From Bradysia coprophila (lineage: Eukaryota > Arthropoda > Insecta > Diptera > Sciaridae): DNA of 64,000 nucleotides. Each line of letters begins with the position of its first letter. The stretch's first letter is position 1. A model generated the notes under the pieces. The model was not told the DNA's origin and ran no database searches. It worked only from the letters and a program-made list of their open reading frames with translations. Positions 46,940 through 58,495 of the stretch are shown in pieces. A program made the translations under genes and the position numbers. The stretch is from positions 186,001-250,000 of the forward strand of contig NW_023503608.1 of the NCBI RefSeq assembly GCF_014529535.1. The letters are read 5' to 3'.

Positions 46940-49900
46940 ATGAAAGTTCTGGTGGCAATAATTCTGTTTGTTTCACTTTGTGGACTGATTTCATGCAGTG
47001 GGTATGTCTGACAAAAAGTTATTATGATTGTGAAAGAATTGCAGTAGAGATTAAAGTTAACTTCAGATGAGGTCTCTTTAGCTGTGTTACAGCAGGGCCT
47101 TTTATAAGAATTTTGCACTGTGTGAGACATCGGTTGAGGGGGCCCAATTTTTTCCGCTAAGGAACCCTATTTTTACTTCGAAGGGACCCCTTCACCCTAA
47201 GCATTTCAAGCATTAACACTTTTTAGTCGATGAATTGCAATTTTTCTAAATTGAGAAGCTTCAAATTATGTTTACAGTGATTGGATCTATTGTCAGCTAT
47301 CACGTAAAATATATTTTGTATGTTCGCGGATAACGCTTATGTAACTCATTTAAAAATCTATGTGCTTGCACAATACCCTCTCTAGCAAACAAACTACATT
47401 TATTAAGGTGGTAAAAACGATTGAGAAGCTCTACCAATTGTTTACGATTCGTGAGTCTGTTCACTTTAAGCCTTATGAAGAAGCATAGTTTCTCAAACTT
47501 ATTTTACACCCTAATTCGATTTTTTAAGAGAGTTTGTTTGCTAGAGAGAGTATTGGCTTGCAGTTGCAACTTCTCTGCGGCATTTTGAAATAGCTATTTT
47601 GCTAACAATTTAGTAAATGAGGTTGTTTTGCGCACTAGATATGAGTATGACGATACGAGCGAAGCGTTTTTATCTACTGTAAGTAATTTTCATGCAAAAC
47701 CACATTAACACAAAATTCTACTACACATGATCGTAGTAGGATTCTGTCAAATGCGTGCGCAAATACTTATATATTGGTTATATGTTTAACCCTTTAAATT
47801 TAGTTAAATTTAATACACAAAGCCTTATGTAATATCTATGTTCACACACCACACATACACTACACATTCAATCTAGCACTCTACACAACATAAAGGCGTT
47901 CGAAGTAAATATGATTTTGTCTGAACCCGTGGCTTTGGCGCTAGAGCTCTCGACTCATAATCGGCATATCAGTTCAGTTCAGTCATCCGAGCAGTGCGGA
48001 CGTGTGTTGTGTTGGTGTCCGTAAACAAAACGACTACTGTTCTTCTCATTTTGTCGAACATTCTGGATAGCAAAGTTTATTTTTCGATTGTTTGTCGATT
48101 GTTTATCGATCATGGCCCTACGTTAGTGAAGGGCCGTGACGCAAGTCCGTTCACACTGAAAAATTTGAGAAAAAATTTTTTCCGCAGGACTGAGGAACAT
48201 ATTACACGAACTTTTTGACTTTTCCCCCTTTGCTCCTACTACCCCCAAAGTATTTTATTCGTAATCTGGGCGTCCATACGAGTTCAACGAGCTATCACAC
48301 GTCTCATAAGGTTAAAATTTGGCCGAGATATTAAATTTCAAAACTTGGAAATTTGCAGAAATTTGTATGAAGAAATTCATTTTCATACATTTTGAAATTG
48401 ATGAATTTTACCAACCTTTATCACTCTGTCACTTTGTCACTCTGTTAACCGAAACTTTTGAATTTACCGGCGGATTTGGCTGAAATTTTCAGGGTATGTT
48501 AAGGACGTAATTCTAAGAAACTAATTTGAAGGAATTTTTATAAAAGCTTATAACTTCGGAGTTATGAGCGTGTTAAGCTATTGAGCTATGGAACCTATAA
48601 CTCGGAAAATATGGCAGATAGAAAGTTCGTTTAAAAGACAAATTTATAGAGTTTCAGATTTCATTCGACACGTGTTTCATGGTTTTCCTAAAAAGTCGTC
48701 TATTTGGGAACTATGAGCGTTTTAAGTGCGAGCTATGTCAGCCATAACTCGGAAAATACTGCGGATAGAAAGTTCGTGTAAAAGACAAAGTTATAGAGTT
48801 TTAGATTCTAGTCGATACGTGTTTCATGGTTTTCCTAAAAAGTCTTCTATTTGGGAGCTATGAGCGTTTTAAGTGCGAACTATGTCATCTATAACTCGGA
48901 AAATACGGCAGGTGGAAACTTCGTGTAAAAGACAAAGTTATAGAGTTTTAGATTCTAGTCGATGCGTGTTTCATGGTTTCCCTAAAAAGTCGTTTATTTT
49001 GGAGATATGGGCGTTTTAAGTGCGAGCTATGTCAGCCATAACTCGGAAAATACTGCAGATAGAAAGTTCGTTTAAAAGACAAATTGATAGAGTTTTACAT
49101 TCTAGTCGACACGTGTTTCATGGTTTTCTTAAAAAGTCGCTTATTTGGGAGCTATGAGCGTTTTAGGTGCCTCAAATTTTCGATATTCGTGAATTTTTCG
49201 ATTTTAGACTTTTCGATTTTCATCAAATTTTTGAATTCCGTAAAATTTTCGATTTTCGTCAAATGAAAGCTGGAAGGTTGAGATCAAAGAGAAAGTTATA
49301 CAGTTTTCTAAGAAGAATATTTTCGTTCAAACTGCATAGTATAATTGTCTATTATCTTCGACCCAATTCTAAAAAATCACAACTTACAAAGGAGCTGATA
49401 TCGCCCAAAACCACTTGCAGTGGAGGTGTGACGCAAGTCCTGTTATCCACTTACAAAAGAACTGATATCGGTGTAGGTGACGCTTACAGATTCTACACGC
49501 AAAAAGATATACGTCACAAATGGCAGCTGATGAGCAAAGTACGCGAAAGTTTTATCAACAAAAATCTTACCAGAAAAATTTTAGGAAGAAAATTATAATA
49601 AAAAAGTTTGCGTCACAAGTGGCAGATGTTGAGGAAGGAAAATTTTTATAATTGTGAAATATATTCCTTTAATGAATGGAATTCAAACGGAAGAAAGCCG
49701 AATCATCTGCCACTTTTTGACGCAAACTTTTTTGATTATGGATCCAATTTGGTGCTGTGGAACGATGCATGTTTGATACGAGAATTTTCATCGTCAATTA
49801 CCGTCGTCGTCAATTATTCACGAATAAATCTTCATCATTCGATTCGTCTTTGTTCGACGGCAAGCACCATTACTGTTTTGAATCGAAAATCGTCTGATGA

Positions 49901-52900
49901 CATCGACAAATGCTGATCAAGCATCGTAAAAACGGTTAATCTCGCTGTGGGCAACTTGGACGGACGGAATAAGAGGTTAATATTGCACTGACGCCAATCA
50001 TCTCTCAGGGTGTACACCTCAAATACAGCATCTGATCGGGTCACAAATGGAGTCAATTCTACAGCCGATCAATGTTGTTCACTTCTACCTCAGACTCAAA
50101 TGCAACCAGCATTCTCGGATGTCTTTTTCGATTGTGGATCTCTACAACCTACGCCACTTATAGTTTAATTCAAATCGTCAACTGGCCTTACTATTATTTT
50201 CATCGATACCAGTGCGGATTAGGCTGTATTGGTTCTGCACCACTAAAACCAAGATCGACGTCCTTGACCTACGATTGTTTTCGTTTTCTTTTCACCGTAA
50301 TGACTGAACTGTTCTCATTTGGTTTATATAACGACTTTTCTTCTGCGCAAATAATATGTAATTTAAAAGGCCGAAAGGCCTTTCTCATATTATGACATGA
50401 AATAAACTAACTAACTAACTAACTAACATATAAACTAACTAAATATAAATATTTGCGCACGGAAATTTTCGTGGGTAAATCTACTGATAGATTTACTGCT
50501 AGACTGCTAGACAACTAGATTGATGCTGAATATTATGAATATTTTCAACCCACAGTAGATAAACGAATAAAATAGAAATTTTTGCAGATCTTGCTTTAAA
50601 CCAATTCCAATTTTCTCTGCTCTGCTTTCAATTAGTAAACATTTAGACTTAGTTACACCACACTGACACCATATACCTCACCGTTTACACTGTAAACACT
50701 TTCTATTGTTGAAAATCAAATGAAGGTCTAAGCTTTTCGAAATAAAGTAAAAATATCTATTAAGGCAATTGACAGAGAGTTGGCGGAATCGGTTTTCTTC
50801 CATTTCAACGTATTATCTGAAACATTTTGACAAAAAAAACAGCCAAACTCAGTTTTATTGTGGAAACCATTTCTAATAATTACTTTTAATGAGTTTTCAC
50901 ATTTAAATTCAATGCTTTAAGAGTAATCAGAGCTGTGCTATTTGAACCGTGAGTTGTATTGTTTTCTGTTCTCAATGAACCGTAAGTTAATGCGTGCACG
51001 GCAGAGTAAAAGTAACCCAGGCAGGAGCGCTTGTTTGACTAGGGACCTGAATAATCTAGTAGCCCTATGTTTTTTGCGAATTAAATTTTTCAACTTATGT
51101 CAGTGTTCATTTGAGTTCATTTTCATACAGTGTATTAGGTCCCTGATTTGAAGTTTCAATAATGAACCACTCCTGCCAGGTTTACTTTTACTCTGCCGTG
51201 ATGCGTGTAATGCCAATAAGAAACGCCATGCTCAACAAGTTGTGGTATTATTTTCTTAATTTATAAATTTTTACAAGCACAACTTACGATCAGCTTTTCG
51301 GGTTCGCAACTCTCGGTCAGTTACGTTAAACACTAAAGTGATTAAAGTTGTAACATTTTCCAGAAATTACATCCACCATTAATTTTTCGTAGAATGCCAA
51401 AACTGCCGAAAGGGCCGATGCTAATCGCACGCGCAAAACCTCTGGGGAAGGTTCTATTAGGCCATTTATTATACGATTTATTAAATTGTGCAAAAGACGA
51501 ATCAAACTACTATTCAATCATGAAACATCTCTCTGAGTACACTTTGTTACATATCCAATAATAACTAGTATCTGTATTTAGCTCCCTTGTAAGTTTCTGG
51601 GCTCATTTGGAGTTTCGAAATCCAAAATCAATTACAGCCCATTTTTTACTTTGAAGACATTTTACAGTAATTGGTGCAAAATCGGTGAATCAAAATGGAA
51701 AATACAGCGTCGCAATTACTTCTCGGCACTTGAATGATTCGGACCCTCCGATGTTAGAGGTAGCCATTCACAGCAAAGCTGAAAGGATGACGCAAAATAT
51801 TACGTTAACAAATGGTAAAAGTCAGAGTCTGGAGTTCGATGTGAGTAGTCAATTTTTTTTGGCATACCAAACTCTTTACTAAATATTTGTTTATCATTCA
51901 GATGAACGGTTCTATAGCCGACGATTATGTGAATTTGACAATAAATTGCGTAAGAGGACTGAATTACAATGCCATTGCGACGTTGAATTTGAACACTAAA
52001 AGTGTGTCAATCTTTGTGCAAACAAATAAACCCATTTACAAACCGTCGGATGTAGTTAGCTTTCGAGTGCTTGTCTTAGATGAAAACTTGCAGCTTCTGA
52101 ACGCTAGCAATGTACGAATATTCGTAATTGACGCTGCACAAAACAGGGTACAAGCGTTCACAAATCCGGTTTTCAGAAAAGGTGTTTTCGGAGCAAAATT
52201 TAGTCTGTCGGATTCAGCGATTTTAGGTAACTGGCACATTGAAACGCTTCTTGCCAATAATGTTACAAAGAGGTATGCGTTTGAGGTTGCGGAATACACA
52301 CTACCCTCTTTTGAGATCATTCTGGATGTAAAGCCTCATGTTACTTTTGCTGAAAAGCAAATAACAGCATTCTTAGTGGCGAAACATACGTTCACTGAAG
52401 CGGCCAATGGTAACGCTACGCTTATAGCTGAAGTGAAAAATAATAAAATAGTAAGGTCAAGAAATATTAGCGGTAACACGGCTTTTGTATTTCACATCGA
52501 AGATGATCTCGGATTAAACGAAGAAAATGCTGATCAAACCGTGAAGCTATTTGTTACCTTTACTGAAGAGGTAACCGGTAAATCACAAAACGCCACCGCC
52601 ATCGTACAATTGCATACGGTGCCTTACAGACTACTAATAAAAACTAAATCTGAGGAATTCAAACCGGGCCTACCATTTACAATTGAAGCGATGGTGCAAT
52701 TCCACGATAACAATGTGCTTCTCACTGATAACGAGAACTTAGTTACCGTTGACGTAGCATTGGTAGAGGAATTATTTTGTAACTATACAGAGACGTTCAT
52801 CATAGGCAAACGACCAAGGGTTGTATTTAGAGAAACTTGTTTCGGAGGACTATCGACTCTGAGAAAATTTAATGCTTGCCTGATGAATGGCACTTCGAAA

Positions 52901-55900
52901 ATTGAATTTACAGTTCCTAAGAATGTTGTTAATTTAAGTGTAAATGTATCGTATTTGCAAACTAAAATATCGAAAAACAAAATTCTAAGCGCACCATCGG
53001 AGCGAAACCATTTCATTGTGATCAAGTCAAAAACACAGACGTAAGGATTTTATTTGTGAAAAAGTAACAGTTGGAAAAGACTTTTACAAATTTTACATTT
53101 ATTTCAGGCCGAAGCTGAACGAAAACGTGAGAATCAACATTCAATCGGTTAAGAATTTCACAGAATTTTCATATCACGTATTCACCACTCAAGGCCGTTT
53201 GATTACTTCAGACACCATTCAAGTAATGCCAACTCTAGACCATGATTTCGAATTTACACCTACCGACGACATCAAGAGTAAAATTAAGATCATTGTATTC
53301 TACATAACGGACTACGGTGAAATTGTATTAGATTCGTTGCTACTTGAGTTCAACGAGTTAAAGAACTTTGTGAGTAAGAATGTTTTCTCAATCTTTTGTT
53401 TTACGTTTCAGTAGAGAGGCGAAAGAAACAGAAAAAACCTTATTGATTGATTGCAAATTGTAGGGAACTGCTGCAGGTTTTAAGTGAAGATTTGGAGCAA
53501 CTGTATCTAAAATAACTTAGAACGCTTCTCCGAATTTCTTTGATTACATCCAGTTTTTGAAAATTATTCCGTTTAAGAAGGTTCCCGGGTACGAAAAATT
53601 AGGTTTCGAGTGAGAACTGTCTGAAAGCTCTCACTGTTCATCGAAATAATTGAAGAGATTGGGTAGTTGGAACGTGTGATAACAAGATTACCCAAGGAAT
53701 CAGTCATTTTTCGGTGCATTTGTATTTCATTATTAACTAAATTTCCCGCAACTCTTATTGAATTTGCCGCAGCTCGCTGTGAAATTAAGTAATTGTAGTT
53801 CCATCAAATACGTGTACTTTTCAGTACGTACAAGAGTGTGTACATACATACCAATAGTAACCACATTTATAGTAACCACTATTATACACCATTTTCCATT
53901 GAAATAAAGGTTGATGTTCAAATATCTGAAGAATCAGTGGAGCCAAATGATGAGATCCGCATAGACATAACATCGAGTCCAAATTCATATGTTGGACTTC
54001 TGGCTTCTGATCGAAGTCTATCAGTCTTAAATAAGAAAGTCAACGACATCAGTGCTAAAATAATTGACGAAAATAAGTCGGATGTTTTCTTTATCATTCA
54101 TCCTGGTTAGTTCTTGCAATTTTGTTTTGAAAACCAAAAGGTTGAGCGAAATGTTTTTCAGGATCGGAAAGTTACATTCAATTTAGTGCATCGGATGACC
54201 GTAGTCAGACGTATAACAATGATTGGGACGAGGAACAAAAACCTGAAGATGATGAATTTCGTAAATCATTTCCAGAAACATGGTTTTTCGATATGGTTGA
54301 TTTTGATGTTAAGTAAGTTAAAAATTCATTAGTGTAAGGTAGACTTAACTGATGGTATAGGTCGCCTAATCAAAAATATGTTTTATTTAGTCAATCAAAG
54401 GCAAGCATATCCTGGAGGGCCCCAGACACAATTACTAATTGGACGATAATTGCGTTTTCAATTAATCCCACTACAGGCTTAGCAGAAACCAGCAGACCAA
54501 CCACGCTTAAAGTTTTTAAACCATTCTTTATCTCCATGGACTTACCACATTCGATTATACAAAACGAAATCGTTTCCATCCCGATATCAGTATTCAACTA
54601 CATGGAAGACGACCAGGACGTACACATCACATTGTACAACGAAAATTCGGAATTTACATTTATTGAAGACGTGTTGCCAGTTGCCAGAAGTGATAAGCAG
54701 ATGACAAAAACGTTATTTGTGAAGAGGAATAGTGGAGCTTTAACATTGTTCAAAATTCGTGCAAATCGAATTGGCTCAATAAAGATAAAGGCCTATGTAA
54801 CCTCTCTATTATCACCTGGAGATGGGATAGAACGAAATTTGCTTGTTAAGCCCGAAGGAATTACACAGTACATAAACAAGGCAGTTTTAATTGATTTAAG
54901 GAACAGCAGCCAGTACACAACCAATTTAAATATCTTCATTCCTGATGAAGCAGTCATTGGTTCGATAAGGATAGACGCATCGATTATTATAGGCGATGAC
55001 ATATTGTGCCCTTTCGGAAATCTGAAAAACTTAATGTGAGTCAAAAATGCGTTTCATTGTTATAATTGTTATCATCACCAAACATCGTCAAGAGATTCCT
55101 TTCTAATAAAGTTTTATGTTTCAGAAAGCTACCTGTCGGCAGTAGCGAACAAAATATGGTACACTTCGTGCCAAACATAGTCATTTTAGACTACTTAAGT
55201 GCTGTAAATAAGTTGACAAAAGAAGTTAAAACTGTTGCCATCGAAAACTTAGGCGTCGCCTATCAGAAACAGTTGAACTACAAAAACGGTGACGGCTCAT
55301 TTAATGTCTGGGGAAAAAGGAACGAGACAGGTGGCACCTGGCTAACGGCGTTTATTGTGAAATGTTTTTATCAAGCCAAAAGATATATTTTCGTTGAAGT
55401 AGACATCATTGCAAAGGGTTTGCTCTTTTTATCACAAAAACAATCAGAGGATGGAAGTTTTGAAGAAGTTGAACACTTAAGGGGCATCCAAAGAGCTTCA
55501 TCAAATAGAATCGCTTTGACTGCCTATGTGCTAGTAACATTTTTGGAAAATACCGACAGCATGGAAAAGCACAACAGCATGATCATCAAAGCAATCTCTT
55601 TTTTAAGTCAAAACTTTAACAATATAACCGACAACTACTCCCTAGCAATCGCCACCTATGCTTTACAGCTAGCCCATTTAGCAGACGAGTCAATCAAAAA
55701 CACTTTCCTAACAAAACTGGAAGAGGCAGCAGTCAGAGATGGTGAAACTATGCGTTGGAAAGCAAGTTCTTTGGACGTTGAAACAACAGCCTATGCACTA
55801 CATGCTTTTGTGGCAGCTGGTCGTCTACAGGATTCAGAACGAATAATGAAATGGCTGGTGGCACAAAGGAACGAGAACGGAGGCTTCATCTCAACACAAG

Positions 55901-56639
55901 CCACTGTGGTCGCTTTGCAAGCATTGTCAAAAGTAGCTGTAAAAATCTACTCTTCCAATACTGATATGGATGTTACAATAAACTCAGTTCTTGAGTTTTC
56001 TGTGAATGAGAGGACAGCATTACCTCTTCAAAAGAAGAATCTGCCAACATCAGCAAGAAATTTTGAAATTACTGCAACGGGAAGGGGACTCGGTATTTTC
56101 CAAATTTCTTACCAGTACAATATGGTTAAATTCATTGACGATTACAAATTCAACATCAGTCCTCCTAACATCAGGAACACCGTAGACGAGAAAAAATTCT
56201 ACCTCGAATTTTGCTTTAACTATAATCAGGACGAAACGAATTTAACGTCTAAAATGGCTGTCGTAGAAGTAAAGTTACCCACTGGCTGTACGTTCATGGA
56301 AAATTTCAAAAAAGAATTAGAATCAACTGAGAGCATTAAGGTTAGTGGAGGTTTTTGAATTACGGTTTCTTGTCGACTTCATTCCGGAATTATAATTTTG
56401 CAGCGTGTAGACTTCGTTGACACATCGGTAACCGTTTTCATAGATCCTCTGAGTGCAGATAATGTTTGTCCACGATTTCATTTTTCTAAAGGAAAATTTG
56501 TCGAATACGTGAAACATGGATCGATAAAAGTGTACGACCCTAACAACATCAGTAAGCTTTAATTAGATAGAAAAAATTTGAAGCTTTCGATTTATAAAAA
56601 AAAATCTTTGCAGATCATCAAGCAGTAAGGTTTTTTTAA
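46940..56639 (+). CDS. Tep: Thioester-containing protein copy B, thioester Cys lost, 10 exons
   Basis: Exons 46940-47001, 51657-51840, 51902-53040, 53108-53369, 53910-54105, 54162-54312, 54391-55035, 55125-56340, 56404-56551 and 56614-56639 give 1342 residues. All exon borders match copy A. The thioester site is again GSSEQ (nt 55138-55152), so the loss came before the duplication or was copied. The differences cluster. Exon 3 lacks four codons and has KRPRVVFRETCFGGLSTLRK where copy A has the KRKRKR segment. The end of exon 5 reads NKSDVFFIIHPG against NNLDDFFIFRPG. The C-terminus is 12 residues shorter because an extra T in a T-run brings an early TAA. Intron 1 is 4.7 kb and full of repeats. 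Exons 3-9 and their introns differ from copy A in only a few bases per kb. Confidence 0.92.
48115..48335 (+). repeat. GTGACGCAAGTCC dispersed repeat, copy 3
   Basis: Begins TTAGTGAAGGGCCGTGACGC and contains GGGCGTCCATACGAGTTCAA, then CGAGCTATCACACG. Same family as 7495-7720 and 46150-46380. It sits in intron 1 of TEP copy B. Confidence 0.7.
48550..49170 (+). repeat. Tandem array, four ~147-bp units
   Basis: Each unit carries TTTGGGAGCTATGAGCGTTT, CCATAACTCGGAAAATACTG, AGAAAGTTCGT and ACACGTGTTTCATGGTTTTC-like text. AAAAAGTC marks recur near 48690, 48837, 48986 and 49132. It continues into the 49210-49400 segment shared with 38260-38500. Confidence 0.8.
49210..49400 (+). repeat. Dispersed repeat segment, counterpart of 38260-38420
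   Basis: ATTTTCGATTTTCGTCAAAT, then GAAAGCTGGAAGGTT, through AAAAAATCACAACTTACAAA is the reverse complement of 38262-38405. The open frame across it is a by-product. The following 49420-49740 has two inverted GTCACAA(A/G)TGGCAG / CTGCCACTTTTTGACGC motifs. Confidence 0.6.
50345..50428 (+). mobile_element. 3' end of a retroposon with (CTAA)n tail
   Basis: A stable hairpin AAAGGCCGAAAGGCCTTT (50366-50383) is followed by ATGAAATAAA and a run of AACT/CTAA repeats (50405-50428). Hairpin plus tetranucleotide tail is the usual 3' end of CR1/R1-like LINEs or SINEs mobilised by them. The body is probably 5'-truncated and could reach back to about 49740, but no RT frame was recognised there. Confidence 0.5.
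50997..51200. mobile_element. MITE with CACGGCAGAGTAAAAGTAA ends, copy 1
   Basis: CACGGCAGAGTAAAAGTAAC at the left pairs with TTTACTTTTACTCTGCCGTG at the right; the inner TIR continues CAGGCAGGAG with CTCCTGCCAG. The flanks carry the direct duplication ATGCGTG (50990-50996 and 51201-51207), 7 bp. Length 204 bp, almost identical to 57910-58117. Confidence 0.9.
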
Positions 56640-56767
56640 TCCTTAACATTTGGCTGATATGTACGCGGTCACATAGTACACTTGAGAACTATAAATGATT
56701 ACAACAGATAACCGGAAATGATCACAAGAGGAGATATTGTTTTCCGACTATTTATAATAATTACCCT

Positions 56768-56773
56768 AATAAA
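56768..56773 (+). terminator. Poly(A) signal of TEP copy B
   Basis: AATAAA, at the same place relative to the gene end as in copy A (37326). After about 56800 the two 3' flanks part. Confidence 0.5.
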
Positions 56774-57228
56774 CATCCTTTATCACAAATCTCAACTGTT
56801 TGTTCTTAGTATTCATGTATTAGGGGCACACTTTCTAGTATCTAGTATCTTTAGTTTAGTTGCTCTGTATTTTCAGGGTTCCCACATAACACACATAACG
56901 ATAAAATTATGACAGCATTGTAACTGTGGATGTGGAGCAATGGTTATTTGTGTACCTGTTTTGGACGATTGATTTTAGGCAATTTCGCGGATTGTAGGCC
57001 GAACGAAGTGAGCACTTCAAAGCACTTCAAGCAAGAGCACTAATCTTAATAGGGTACTTAAACTTGACAGCGTCTCATATAACTGTAAAACGCTATAAAA
57101 AACAATTTCATACAAAATAGAACTTTATTTGGCAGCTGTCGACTATGATCACTTTTGCTTGAAGTGCGTTGGACAAATGTTTTTATGGATACAATAATAC
57201 AATAGATCATTGTCAATGTCATTTGAGA

Positions 57229-57336
57229 TGTCAAATGAGCTGTTATTTTCACAAAGCTAACCACAATGTTACAAAAATTTGTATGTAGCTGTTATTGTTT
57301 GAGGTTAGCTTTGTGAAATTGACAACTCATTTGACA
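57229..57336. repeat. ~108-bp palindromic element
   Basis: TGTCAAATGAGCTGTTATTT, then TCACAAAGCTAACC, pairs with GGTTAGCTTTGTGAAATTGA, then CAACTCATTTGACA. The preceding 57050-57170 resembles 25880-25960 (ATTTGG(C/G)AGCTGTC, TTTTGCTTGAAGT), another dispersed repeat. Confidence 0.65.
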
Positions 57337-57909
57337 CTATTTTGATAGAAGAAACCGTTATTTGACACTGATCTATACAAACAAAAATGCTAATTTTGCT
57401 TATTTAAGCTCTATTCTGCATACTTTTATTTAACAGTATTTTACATTATTTATAAATAAAATAATTCTGCCAAGTTCTTGGAAGGTGGAATCGTGCCAAG
57501 AATCGATGCAACATTTCCACGCTGTAATAACAAAAATTATATTCCGAGGGGAACCCGAGTTTAGTAGACCAGTGCAATGTCCTACTTTAACCTGTAGGTA
57601 ACCCTTCTTTTATATCGATGTATTGTTCTGCAAAAAATTATTACAGAACAATATATGGTAAGTATTCAATTACCGGCTGCGCCATAATTGTGAGCAGTCT
57701 TTTTTGTCGCATTTAAAATAAATATTCAATGATTCATTTACCATCCTACTATCTTGTTCTGTAATGTCACCGTACCGACCACCTTTTAGTCACAATAATA
57801 AAAAACGATTAGCGATTGACCCATTCAAATAACGAACTGAGCGTAATCAGTAATAACAACTTTTTAAAGGAAAACAAAAGCAATCGATCACTCCACCATT
57901 TAAGTTTAC

Positions 57910-58117
57910 CACGGCAGAGTAAAAGTAACCCAGGCAGGAGCGCTTGTTTGACTAGGGACCTGAATAATCTAGTAGCCCTATGTTTTTTGCGAATTAAATT
58001 TTTCAACTTATGTCAGTGTTCATTTGAGTTCATTTTCATACAGTGTATGTATTAGGTCCCTGATTTGAAGTTTCAATAATGAACCACTCCTGCCAGGTTT
58101 ACTTTTACTCTGCCGTG
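57910..58117. mobile_element. MITE with CACGGCAGAGTAAAAGTAA ends, copy 2
   Basis: Identical to the copy at 50997-51200 except for a 4-bp TGTA insertion. The flanking direct duplication is AGTTTAC (57903-57909 and 58118-58124), again 7 bp. It lies about 380 bp upstream of the vig/SERBP1-type gene. Confidence 0.9.
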
Positions 58118-58495
58118 AGTTTACTAATTTATTTATTTTCGAAAGCAACGGAATTCAAGAATAAAAACAATTCATTCACAAAAGAACTGGCACTGGGTTT
58201 GGTACACCAAATGAATGAAACGAACGGAACCACCACACGCATAAAGAAAAACAATGTCCCAGTCTCAACATATCAATGAATTCATTGTAAAAATGAAGTA
58301 TAAATGAATGAAAACGAATTGTCACATTTTCTTGTTTGTGTGTGTGTGCTAGCAGTGTGTAGAAGAAATTTTTTCCAAAGAAAAAATTCTTGCTGATCCT
58401 AAGCAATCTTTAAAAATCATCGGTCATCCGTTAGTTAAATTGTGCAATTACGGATCGATTAAACCGACAGAACAATAACCAAACCAATAATAACC

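Noticed and set aside
49167..49598. 143-codon ORF with repeated F-D-F and K-I-F-D-F text
   Set aside because: Encoded by the dispersed repeat also present inverted at 38260-38420; low complexity and no supporting signals.
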